Shown one piece after another: positions 17,824 through 25,699 of a stretch of DNA of 64,000 nt; position 1 is the first letter of the stretch; each line of letters begins with the position of its first letter. Both the position numbers and the translations under genes were made by a program. The notes under the pieces were generated by a model that was not told the DNA's origin, did no database searches, and worked only from the letters and a program-made list of their open reading frames with translations. Location of the stretch: contig JAWKRG010000007.1 of assembly GCA_041389725.1 (NCBI GenBank), positions 186,001 through 250,000 of the forward strand, read 5' to 3'. This DNA comes from Polyangiaceae bacterium. Lineage in GTDB: Bacteria; Myxococcota_A; Polyangia; Polyangiales; Polyangiaceae.

Positions 17824-17836
17824 ATAGGGCCGCGCC

Positions 17837-18445
17837 ATGACCGACGTGGATTCTTGCTTTTCGACCGACGACGAAACGTTCGCCCTGCTCCTCGCGGAGG
17901 CCTGCCCCCGAGCCTGGTCGCGGATGGAGCTCCGCCATGGCGCCACGGTGCGGCGCAGCATTGCGCGGGTCGTGGGCCGCTTTCCGGGCCTGTGCTGTTC
18001 CGACACGGTGGACGAGGTGCACGCTGAGCTGACGATTCGTCTGCTGAAGAACCGAGGTGCGAAGCTGCGTGCATTCAAGAGTGGTCGCGGGCTCACCCTG
18101 GAGCAATGGCTGATGCGCATTGGCAAGCAAGCCGCTTTCGACCATGTACGCCGCATGCGGCGGCGCCGCACTACTCCGCTACAGTTCGACATTCCCGTGG
18201 CTTCGGATCACGACCCCCACGCCGAGTGCCTCGGCCGCGAGCGCAGCCAATTGCTGGAGCGCGCGCTTGCGGTCCTGCCTCCGCGCGAGCGGCAGCTGTA
18301 CGAGCTCTGCATTGCTGGCCAGGAAGATCCCGAGCGTGCCGCGGCACAGATGGGCATCCGCGTTGCAACCGTGTACAGCAAGAAGCACAAGTTGATGGCA
18401 CGTCTGTCACGCGTACTGTCCGACGAAGCCCGCCTGGCCGCCTAG
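17837..18445 (+). CDS. ECF-type RNA polymerase sigma factor
   Basis: The 202-residue product has a region-2-like segment (CSDTVDEVHAELTIRLLKN, then LEQWLMRIGKQAAFDHVRR) and a region-4 helix-turn-helix segment (LPPRERQLYELCIAGQED, AAAQMGIRVATVYSKKHKL), which fits a small alternative sigma factor of the extracytoplasmic type, though divergent. No anti-sigma gene is adjacent. Directly upstream is a near-perfect sigma54 promoter whose predicted start is only about 3 bases from the ATG. A later ATG at residue 30 (MELRHG) would leave room for a leader but removes part of region 2. The regulon is unknown. Confidence 0.82.
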   Translation: MTDVDSCFSTDDETFALLLAEACPRAWSRMELRHGATVRRSIARVVGRFPGLCCSDTVDEVHAELTIRLLKNRGAKLRAFKSGRGLTLEQWLMRIGKQAAFDHVRRMRRRRTTPLQFDIPVASDHDPHAECLGRERSQLLERALAVLPPRERQLYELCIAGQEDPERAAAQMGIRVATVYSKKHKLMARLSRVLSDEARLAA

Positions 18446-18470
18446 TGCGCGCTGCCGGGCACCCGGCGCA
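18446..18470 (+). terminator. GC-rich hairpin after ECF sigma gene
   Basis: Immediately after the stop codon, GCCGGG-CA-CCCGGC (18454-18467) forms a perfect 6-bp inverted repeat, with outer TGCGC/GCGCA able to extend it past a 3-base bulge. It may be a factor-dependent terminator, because no T tract follows. Confidence 0.4.
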
Positions 18471-18632
18471 TCCATCGCGAACTTCCCCCCGCCTGGGTCG
18501 GGGCCGAGAGCAGGCCGACCTGATCTGACGCGGCGAGAACGGCCGTGCGCGGTCGCGTGCCCGGATTGCACAGCGTGCGGCGAAGGCAACAGAGCGCCCG
18601 GGCCGATTTGCGTATTTTTCGCTGGATTTCGA

Positions 18633-18648
18633 CGGCACGCCGGTTGCA
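18633..18648 (+). promoter_or_regulatory. Second sigma54-type (-24/-12) promoter
   Basis: CGGCACGCCGGTTGCA matches TGGCACG-N4-TTGCW at all fixed positions except the first. The predicted start (near 18659) is about 2 bases before the ATG at 18661. The -12 box is inside a perfect hairpin, GGTTGCA-CTTC-TGCAACC (18642-18659), which ends one base before the ATG and leaves no Shine-Dalgarno site. Confidence 0.6.
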
Positions 18649-18660
18649 CTTCTGCAACCC

Positions 18661-19467
18661 ATGAGACACTTCCCACTCTTTCTCATCGCCCTCTCAGGAC
18701 TTGGCTGCACTTCGCTTGGACCGATGCCAGCGATGACGGGCTCCACCGGCGCGATCGAGCGGCGCCCGGGCGTCGAAGCGCAGGTGGCGGTGACCCCCGG
18801 CTTCTTCCTGAGTTCGGCGACCACAGAAGATGTGAGCGGCCGTCCATCTCAACAGGCGGCGGGCTGGCTGGACGCCGGCGAGTGGGTGGGCGCTCAGGGG
18901 CTTGCGGTCGGCGGTCGCTACGTCGGTGGCGACGATAGCAACGGCTACGGGGAGCCGATGGTGCGCTACCGTCACGCCGTCGACTCGGAGGATCGCTTCA
19001 CGCTCCAAGCCGCCGGCTTTGGCACTGTCGCGAGCGGATCGAACAGCGGCGCCTCCTACGAGGCAACGCGGCTCGGCGCAGAGGTAGCGTTCGACGGGCG
19101 CGTCACGCCCAAGAGCAGCTGGCTCGAGGTCCACGGCTTCGGCGGCGCCTCGGTGCTCGGCCTCGATGCCAGCGGCACCTACTGCACGGCTCCAGCCACC
19201 GGCATTGGTGTCGACTGCAGGGAAGACGGCACGGATCACGTCGTCAGCGGGGACGTCGCGGGCGCCTTCCCCGCCGCCTTTGCCGGCATCGGCATCGACA
19301 TGGCCCGCCACCTTCCCATCGCCGTCCACGGCGCTCGTCTCGAAGCAATGGCTGCCGGAGGCATGATGCCGGAAATCCGCGACGGCGTTCGCACCGACAC
19401 GAAACCCTGGACTACCTTCGGCGTCGCAATCACGGTTCGCGCGGGCGCGGCGGAAGAAACGAAGTAG
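18661..19467 (+). CDS. Small outer-membrane-type lipoprotein
   Basis: The 268-residue product has a short, clear lipoprotein signal, MRHFPLFLIALSGLGC, which fixes the start at this ATG. The mature part alternates Gly-rich beta-strand-like segments (GLAVGGRYVGGDDSNGYGE, LEVHGFGGASVLGLD) and may form a small barrel or sandwich. Two Cys residues in the middle (TYCTAP and GVDCRED) could pair. I do not recognise the family. It sits between the ECF sigma gene and the convergent FHA-sigma54 activator and carries its own sigma54-type promoter, so it is a likely target of that activator. Confidence 0.75.
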   Translation: MRHFPLFLIALSGLGCTSLGPMPAMTGSTGAIERRPGVEAQVAVTPGFFLSSATTEDVSGRPSQQAAGWLDAGEWVGAQGLAVGGRYVGGDDSNGYGEPMVRYRHAVDSEDRFTLQAAGFGTVASGSNSGASYEATRLGAEVAFDGRVTPKSSWLEVHGFGGASVLGLDASGTYCTAPATGIGVDCREDGTDHVVSGDVAGAFPAAFAGIGIDMARHLPIAVHGARLEAMAAGGMMPEIRDGVRTDTKPWTTFGVAITVRAGAAEETK

Positions 19468-19509
19468 AACCCAGTCGGGACGTGACCCGCTCGATCTGCT
19501 GGGCGCAGT

Positions 19510-20883
19510 CTACTCGCCGAGCTTTGCCTTCAAACGCTGTAGGTGGCGCCGGGCCACCCCGGCCGCCGCGGCAGCCCGTGTCACGTTGCCGCCGTGCTGG
19601 TCCAGGACGTGCTCCACGTAGCGTGCCTCGAAGTCGTCGACCAACTTCTGCCGAGCTTCTGCCAAGGGCAGGTCGAGCGCCAGGATTCGCGCGATGGGGT
19701 CATTGCCGGTCGGAGCACTGGGGCCGCCCAGGGTGCGCGCATGAGCGGGCGTGTCCTCGCTGGGCATGACGTCCGCCAGGTCACCGAGGGCGACTCGGCG
19801 CATGACCGCATTGCGGAGCTCCCGCACATTGCCCGGCCAGGCGTAGTCCTCCCAGCGCTTCATCAGCTCCGGGGGAATGCCCTCGGCGTCGGCGTTCATC
19901 TGTGCGCAAAAGAACGAGACCAACAGGCGCAAGTCACCCTCGCGCTCCCGCAGCGGGGGCAGCTCGATGCGAGTCACCGCAATGCGATGGAACAGGTCGT
20001 CGCGAAAGCGCCCTGCTTGCACTTCATGGTCCAAGTCTCGCCGGGTAGCCGCCAACAGCCGCACGTTGACTCGTGTGGCGCGCTCGCCGCCGACGCGGGT
20101 AACCTCCGAACGCTCGATCGCGCGTAGCAGCTTGGGTTGCAGTTCGAGAGGCAGATCGCCGATCTCGTCGATCAGCAGCGTGCCACCATCCGCGCGCTCG
20201 AACACCCCGCGACGAGTACCGACGCTGCCGGTGAAAGCTCCCTTTTCGTGCCCGAACAGCTCGCTCTCGATCAGACTCGGCGCGACGGCGGTGCAATCGA
20301 ACACCACGAAGGGCCCCTTGCTGCGAGTACCTTGTTCGTGGAGCGCTTCGGCGAGCTGTTCCTTGCCGGTGCCCGTCTCGCCCTCGATGATCACGGGCAC
20401 GTCGGATTTCGCCAAGCGCTCGCACAGGGGGTAGAGCACACGCATGGCGGGGCTCGCGCCGATCACCCGACCGAACTGCACGCCTCCCGGCAGCTTGTGC
20501 TCGCGATAGGGGCCCACTTCATCGACGCGCAGCGCAGTCCCACCAATGCGCACGATCTCCGCGCCCCTGAGGAACGCGTCGACCACTGCCACCCCATCCA
20601 CGAAAGTACCGTTCGTCGAGTCGTGGTCGCGAATTCTCAGTCTGCGCCCAGTCAACTCCACGGTCGCATGTCGCCGCGAGACACTCGGGTCCGACAGTCG
20701 CGCATCGCATGCGGGACTGGTTCCAACCATGACGCGCAGCACCGTGTCGCCGTCCAACAAGAATTCCTTCCCGGTATCGTTCCCCTCGATGACGACCAGA
20801 CGGAACGTGCTGGCGGCAAAGGTGCGATCGAGCTCCAGGGCCATCGTGGAGCTCTGCACCGTGTCGAAGGGGGCCCGGGGCAT
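19510..20883 (-). CDS. FHA-domain sigma54-dependent transcriptional activator
   Basis: This 457-residue protein joins a phosphothreonine-reading FHA domain to a sigma54 activator. FHA lies at about residues 28-120, with SVSRRHATVEL and DSTNGTFVDG. The AAA+ domain has Walker A GETGTGKE (168-175), the sigma54-contact loop as GAFTGS (215-220; usually GAFTGA) and Walker B GGTLLIDEIGDLP (about 233-245). The C-terminus (GGNVTRAAAAAGVARRHLQR) is a Fis-type helix-turn-helix. There is no receiver domain, so phosphopeptide binding probably replaces aspartate phosphorylation. The kinase gene lies immediately upstream on the same strand, and two sigma54 promoters lie just beyond its 3' end. Confidence 0.93.
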   Translation of the reverse strand: MPRAPFDTVQSSTMALELDRTFAASTFRLVVIEGNDTGKEFLLDGDTVLRVMVGTSPACDARLSDPSVSRRHATVELTGRRLRIRDHDSTNGTFVDGVAVVDAFLRGAEIVRIGGTALRVDEVGPYREHKLPGGVQFGRVIGASPAMRVLYPLCERLAKSDVPVIIEGETGTGKEQLAEALHEQGTRSKGPFVVFDCTAVAPSLIESELFGHEKGAFTGSVGTRRGVFERADGGTLLIDEIGDLPLELQPKLLRAIERSEVTRVGGERATRVNVRLLAATRRDLDHEVQAGRFRDDLFHRIAVTRIELPPLREREGDLRLLVSFFCAQMNADAEGIPPELMKRWEDYAWPGNVRELRNAVMRRVALGDLADVMPSEDTPAHARTLGGPSAPTGNDPIARILALDLPLAEARQKLVDDFEARYVEHVLDQHGGNVTRAAAAAGVARRHLQRLKAKLGE

Positions 20884-20991
20884 GACGGGCGCAGTCTAGC
20901 CCGCGAGATCCGAAAAAGTGGCCACCCACGTGAGGTGAGCGCCGACCCGCACGCACGGCGGCGGACACCAGTCAGCCAAATCCCTAAAATT

Positions 20992-20997
20992 ACTATA
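20992..20997 (-). promoter_or_regulatory. -10-like TATAGT in an AT-rich island
   Basis: Between the kinase stop and the activator ATG (138 bp) a short AT-rich stretch (about 20985-21002), rare in this window, contains TATAGT on the minus strand. No good -35 lies at the right spacing. It could let the activator be expressed separately from the kinase. Confidence 0.3.
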
Positions 20998-21021
20998 CAA
21001 AAGCCACCGTCTCGACGCGCG

Positions 21022-24000
21022 TCATTTGCGCTCCAGGCCGTCGAGCAGTGTGCGGAGAGAGCGCGCTTCTGGAAGTCCGTGGAGCACGCCATGGCGCAGT
21101 CGCTCGCTCGACAGGCGCCCCGCCTGCTCCTGCAGCTGCGTCCAACCTCCGCGCGCGACCTCCAGCGCGCTCGCGCTGTCACCCGACGCCAGCAGCGCGC
21201 GCGCCTTGGTCAAGGTGAGCAGGGGCTCTGCCAGTTCTGCGGCGCCGGCCGCCGCTACGCCCGCGTCGGCTAATGCACACTGCGCCAGCGCGTCGTCGAT
21301 TCGGCCGTCAGCCAAGGCTAGTGCCGCCATCACCGTCTGCGCAACGGGCACGAGGGGGGGCGCAGCCGAGGCCAACTCGCCGAGCGCAAGACGGATCTCC
21401 TCCAGCCCCAGCTCGAGTCGGCCCGACCACAACGCGATGAGACCGATGGCGACGCGTGCGCCTCCTTCCAGCCGCTTGTCGTGGTGGCGGAACGTCTCGA
21501 TTGCCTCGCGCTCGAGGGCAATCGCCTCGTCGTAGCGCCCCAGTCGGCCGAGGCAGAGTCCCAGATTGTGGCGCGCACCGGCGGCAAGGTGCAGCAGATT
21601 CAGGCGAGCGGCGTCTTCCAACGCTGCCTCGAGCATGGACCGGGCATCGTCGAGCAGTCCGAGCTCCATGTAGGTGCTCCCGATGTTGATGCGCTGCTCG
21701 AGTGCGGAGCGGATGTCTCCAAGTCGGTCGTATTGCTTCTGGCAAGCTAGGGCTTGCTCCAAGTACTCGGCGTGGTCGCCTCGATCCCTAGCGAAGATAG
21801 CATCCACCGCGTAGGTCCAAGCCAAAGTCACGGGCCCGAGCAACTCGCCGCGCGCGACGGCAAGCGCTCTGCACTCGCGGGCCAAGTCCAACATGCCCAA
21901 GCGGGAACAGGACAGTGCAACGCGGAGCGCGGCAGCGATGCGCGCCTCGTCAGCACCGCGGTCCACTTGCGCAGCAAGCAAGGCTTCTGCCAGGGACGCG
22001 AGGGGCTGGCTTTCGCCCAATCGTTGCAGCACGAGGGCCCGCTCGGCAACGCAGCCGAACCAGCGTGAACTTCCAACGGTCAGCTGCTCCAAGGCCTGCG
22101 CCGACAGCCGTGCAGCAAGGGGAAGGTCCCCCGCCAGACGCTCTGCTTCCGCGGCGGCTCGAGTCAGGGCAGCAGCGAGGTCGGGGTCCCTCGCGCTGTC
22201 CAATCCGCGCGCCACGTGGAGGCGAGCCGCCACGAAGTCGCCGCGCTCGAGGGCGAGGGCCGCGGCGCGGTGGAAGTACGGAGCCGCCAGTTCTGGCGCA
22301 CCGCCAAGCTCGTAGTGGCGACCCAGCACCGCCGCATCGGGTTCACCCATGGCCTCGAGCCACTGCGCCGCGGAGAAGTGAGCCGCACGCCGGTCGTCGC
22401 TAGCCAGCATGGCATAGGCGGCCTCGCCCACTAGGGCGTGTCGAAAACGAAACTCGGCACCTTCATCGCTCGTGCCGACGACGCGATCGACGAACTCGCG
22501 CTCTTCGAGGGTCGCCAACCACTCCTGCACGCTGCGCTCCACGTCGCTTCCACCCACCAGTTCGCTGACCCCGGAGACGGCGAAGCGTGCGCCAAAGACG
22601 CTCGCAGCGCGCAACACACGTCGCGCCTCGGGATCCAAGCTCTCGATGCGCGTCTTCACCATCGCGACCACGCTCGTCGGCACCTCCGGTCCCTGCCCGC
22701 TGCGTCGCGCTCGGAGCAGTTCCTGCAAGTACAGCGGATTACCGGCCGCGGTTTCCACGACCCACTGCAGGTCTTCAGCGGAGAGTTCGCCGTGGGGCAG
22801 CTGTTCCACCAACTCGTGACTCGCCCGGCGTGTGAGCTCGATCACCCGCAACTCTTGCAGGTCGTGACGGTGCCAGAGATCTGGCTGCTCCTCGAACAGC
22901 CGAGGGCGCGCCGTGACCAGGACGACCAGGGGCAAGTCGCGGGTAGCGTCGAAGACGGAGTCGAAGAGCTCCAGCGTCGCTGCGTCCGCCCATTGCAGGT
23001 CCTCGATGGCGATCAAGAGCGGCTGACTGCGAGCCAGCGCGTGCACCAGTTGCGTCATTGCGAGCCGCAGCTGCTCACGCATCAGCACTGGGTCTTCCCG
23101 GGCCGCGAGGACTTCCGGCACTACGGCGGAGTGCTCTCGCGTTCCGACCAGCGCGCCCAAGAAGCCAGCCATCTGTTGCGGCTCAGGGCAGCCAAGGGCG
23201 ACGACCGCACCCAGTAGCGCTTCGCCCTGCGGAGCTTTGGCCCCCTGCAAGCCCAAGGCTTCGGCGGCCAACTGGGCAGCAAGTGCCAGCGGAGATCTCG
23301 CGCGAAGCGCGTCCGCAGTCAGGCGCAACACACGCGGGCCACCCTCACGCACGACCTCGCGAATCGACTCCTCTACCAACTTGGATTTCCCAATCCCCGG
23401 TGCACCCGTTACCGCGAGGATCACGGCGCGCGGTGTCTGGAATGCATCCTCCACGGCTGCGCGCAGCGTGCGCAACTCACGTCGTCGTCCTACGAGCGAC
23501 ACGCGCCGCGGGGGTCGCGCCGAGCTTGCGCCGCGCAAGCGAAAGCTCTCGCCCTGCGCGGTGACGTCGGCCTCCGCTGGTGCCAGTCCGGCTGTCAGCT
23601 CGTCTAGCCGGACCTCTCCGGCGATCGAGCCCAGGAGCTGCACACAGCGATCAATCCATTCGCTTGGAACGGCTTCTTCGACTCCCTCCGCCCATCCGCT
23701 GACGATGGCGACGGGCCCCGCGGCGGAAAGCTCGCGAGCGCGCTGCAGCGCCTGACGCACCTGGGCGGACGCGGAGTCGCGCCCCAAGTAGGCGATCACG
23801 ACGGCCTCGCCTTCGAGGTGTCCCACCAGCGCCTCGTTCGTGCTCAGCTCCGCCAGAAGCACCGGCTGCCGACTGCCCACCCGCCGGGACGCCACGATGC
23901 TGATCAGCCGTCGCTCCGCCATGCTCACGGCAGAGAGGTCGACGCGGCTCGCGCTGAGCGAAGGATGCCCTTGCCCCGACCGTTGCAGTGCTTCGATGGC

Positions 24001-24768
24001 CGCGGCGGCGTCTGCGGGTCGACGTTCCGGCAGCTTCGAAAGTAGGCGCCGGAGCACGGACACCACGGCCGACGGCAAGTTCGTCGGCAGACTCGCAAAG
24101 TCGGGCTCCGAAAGCGCCACCTTGCTCATCACGGCCAAGGCATCGTCGCCCGCGAAAGCGCGAGTTCCCGAGAGACACTCGAACAGTACCGCGCCCAAGG
24201 AGAACAAGTCCGCGCTGGGCGTGAAGCTCGGCTCGGCCCGAAAACACTCCGGGGCGGAGTAGGCCACGCTGCCCTGAAACGCGAAGGAACCGCTGGCACG
24301 CACACCGTGCACGCCGCCGAAATCGACTAGCATTGCTTGTGCCGGGTCGCCATCCACGAGCAGCAGATTCGCCGGGGTAACGTCCCGATGCACGAACCCC
24401 CGCTTGTGCAGGTGCCCCAGGGCGCTGAGCGCGCGCACGGCCACGTCGATCGCGTCGGTCGCGTCGAGGCGGCCGTGGCGGAGGCGATCCGACAGCCGCT
24501 CGCCGTCGATCCACTCCATCACGAGATAGGGCTGGCGATCTGGAGTCTGGCCGTGTGCCACGTAGCGCACGATCGCGGGGTGGTCGACGAGCGCGAGGGC
24601 ACGAGCCTCACGAGCGAGCGCTTCGGCAGCACCCGGCAGCGGCAGAGCCAACTTGACGGCAACCGGCTGCCCGGACTGCAGGTCCGTACCCGCAAACACT
24701 TGTCCCATGCCACCGGTGTACGTGACCCGAGTGAGCGAGAAGCGCGAAGCGAGCAGGGCCGAGGACAA
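21022..24768 (-). CDS. Ser/Thr protein kinase fused to AAA ATPase and TPR-like region
   Basis: This 1248-residue signalling protein has an N-terminal kinase domain (about 1-275): glycine loop TYTGGMGQVF, Lys39 in VAVK, catalytic HRDVTPAN (127-134, Thr replacing the usual Lys) and DFG (149-151). A large P-loop ATPase domain follows (Walker A GAPGIGKSKLVEES, then LLIAIEDLQWADAATLELFD), as in AAA/STAND proteins. The last third (about 830-1248) is Ala/Leu/Arg-rich helical repeats, probably TPR-like. The start is TTG; no better upstream start is visible. It lies directly upstream of the FHA-sigma54 activator, its likely partner. Confidence 0.92.
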   Translation of the reverse strand: MSSALLASRFSLTRVTYTGGMGQVFAGTDLQSGQPVAVKLALPLPGAAEALAREARALALVDHPAIVRYVAHGQTPDRQPYLVMEWIDGERLSDRLRHGRLDATDAIDVAVRALSALGHLHKRGFVHRDVTPANLLLVDGDPAQAMLVDFGGVHGVRASGSFAFQGSVAYSAPECFRAEPSFTPSADLFSLGAVLFECLSGTRAFAGDDALAVMSKVALSEPDFASLPTNLPSAVVSVLRRLLSKLPERRPADAAAAIEALQRSGQGHPSLSASRVDLSAVSMAERRLISIVASRRVGSRQPVLLAELSTNEALVGHLEGEAVVIAYLGRDSASAQVRQALQRARELSAAGPVAIVSGWAEGVEEAVPSEWIDRCVQLLGSIAGEVRLDELTAGLAPAEADVTAQGESFRLRGASSARPPRRVSLVGRRRELRTLRAAVEDAFQTPRAVILAVTGAPGIGKSKLVEESIREVVREGGPRVLRLTADALRARSPLALAAQLAAEALGLQGAKAPQGEALLGAVVALGCPEPQQMAGFLGALVGTREHSAVVPEVLAAREDPVLMREQLRLAMTQLVHALARSQPLLIAIEDLQWADAATLELFDSVFDATRDLPLVVLVTARPRLFEEQPDLWHRHDLQELRVIELTRRASHELVEQLPHGELSAEDLQWVVETAAGNPLYLQELLRARRSGQGPEVPTSVVAMVKTRIESLDPEARRVLRAASVFGARFAVSGVSELVGGSDVERSVQEWLATLEEREFVDRVVGTSDEGAEFRFRHALVGEAAYAMLASDDRRAAHFSAAQWLEAMGEPDAAVLGRHYELGGAPELAAPYFHRAAALALERGDFVAARLHVARGLDSARDPDLAAALTRAAAEAERLAGDLPLAARLSAQALEQLTVGSSRWFGCVAERALVLQRLGESQPLASLAEALLAAQVDRGADEARIAAALRVALSCSRLGMLDLARECRALAVARGELLGPVTLAWTYAVDAIFARDRGDHAEYLEQALACQKQYDRLGDIRSALEQRINIGSTYMELGLLDDARSMLEAALEDAARLNLLHLAAGARHNLGLCLGRLGRYDEAIALEREAIETFRHHDKRLEGGARVAIGLIALWSGRLELGLEEIRLALGELASAAPPLVPVAQTVMAALALADGRIDDALAQCALADAGVAAAGAAELAEPLLTLTKARALLASGDSASALEVARGGWTQLQEQAGRLSSERLRHGVLHGLPEARSLRTLLDGLERK

Positions 24769-24770
24769 GG

Positions 24771-24789
24771 GTACTCGGTGCTAGAGTAC
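24771..24789. promoter_or_regulatory. Inverted repeat GTACTC-N7-GAGTAC before kinase start
   Basis: Perfect 6-bp inverted half-sites lie just upstream of the kinase TTG codon. The same half-sites, without the gap, form the palindrome at 8047-8060. This could be an operator or an RNA hairpin limiting translation; it may also be chance. Confidence 0.3.
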
Positions 24790-24847
24790 ACGCTCTGGCG
24801 GTGTCGCGTCTCAGGTGAACCGCACGAGAGGTGACGTCGGGCTGAAG

Positions 24848-25699
24848 CTAGCCCTTGACGGCGCCGGCGGTGAGTCCCTGCACCATGTGTCGTTGCACGA
24901 AGAAGAACACCACCACGACGGGAATCGAGAGCAGCAGCGAGCCCGCTGCAAAAAGCCCCCAGTCGGGATCGAAGCCGCCCACCGACTGTTGAAGCGTCAC
25001 CGGCAGTGTGTATCGGGTCACGTCGTCCAAAAACACCGAGGCCATGATGAACTCGTTCCACGCCGTCATGAACGAGAACAGCGCGGTCACTGCGATCCCC
25101 GGCCGCACCAAGGGCAGCATGATCTTCCAGAAGATCACGAAGCTGCCAGCCCCGTCCAAACGTGCGGACTCCTCGAGATCTCGTGGGATCGTGTCGAAGA
25201 AACCCTTCAGCATCCAGATGCAGTAGGGCACGCTGGCCGTGGCGTAGATCAACACCAGCCCCGCCGTGGTCCCGAACAAAGCCAAGGAGTCCAAGATGAA
25301 GAGCAAGGGCACCGCCGTGACCACCGCCGGGAACATCTGTGAGATCAGCATCAGCTTCAGTCCCGACTCGCGCCCCGAAAACGCGAAACGTGAGAACGCG
25401 AAGGCAGAGGTGAGGGCGAAGAGCACGCCGATCAGCGTGGCAACACCACTGACCATCAGCGAGTTGCCCAACTGATAGAAGAACAGAGGATTTCCGTTGA
25501 AGTCCTGGGCGAATATGAAGGCGGCGAAGTTCGAAGCATCGACGCTTCGTGGAATGGGCAACGCGCTGGGCTCAGAGCCAAGTTGCCCACCGGGGGTGAG
25601 AGCCAGCTTCAGTACCCACAGCACCGGATAGAGCACCACCGCGGAGAGCACGAGCAAGAACAGGTGCGTGGCGACGATGTCGAGGCTTCGCGGTTTCAC
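24848..25699 (-). CDS. ABC sugar transporter permease, MalG type
   Basis: This 283-residue inner-membrane permease has about six hydrophobic helices, the first at LFLLVLSAVVLYPVLWVLKL. The EAA loop that contacts the ATPase is visible as DLEESARLDGAGSFVIFWKI. The C-terminus (GLTAGAVKG) is characteristic of MalG/UgpE-type permeases. Its start overlaps the stop of the fused binding-protein/permease gene by 4 bp, so it is the last gene of a three-gene importer operon. The substrate is probably a sugar or oligosaccharide but cannot be told from the sequence; no glycosidase is nearby. Confidence 0.93.
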   Translation of the reverse strand: MKPRSLDIVATHLFLLVLSAVVLYPVLWVLKLALTPGGQLGSEPSALPIPRSVDASNFAAFIFAQDFNGNPLFFYQLGNSLMVSGVATLIGVLFALTSAFAFSRFAFSGRESGLKLMLISQMFPAVVTAVPLLFILDSLALFGTTAGLVLIYATASVPYCIWMLKGFFDTIPRDLEESARLDGAGSFVIFWKIMLPLVRPGIAVTALFSFMTAWNEFIMASVFLDDVTRYTLPVTLQQSVGGFDPDWGLFAAGSLLLSIPVVVVFFFVQRHMVQGLTAGAVKG

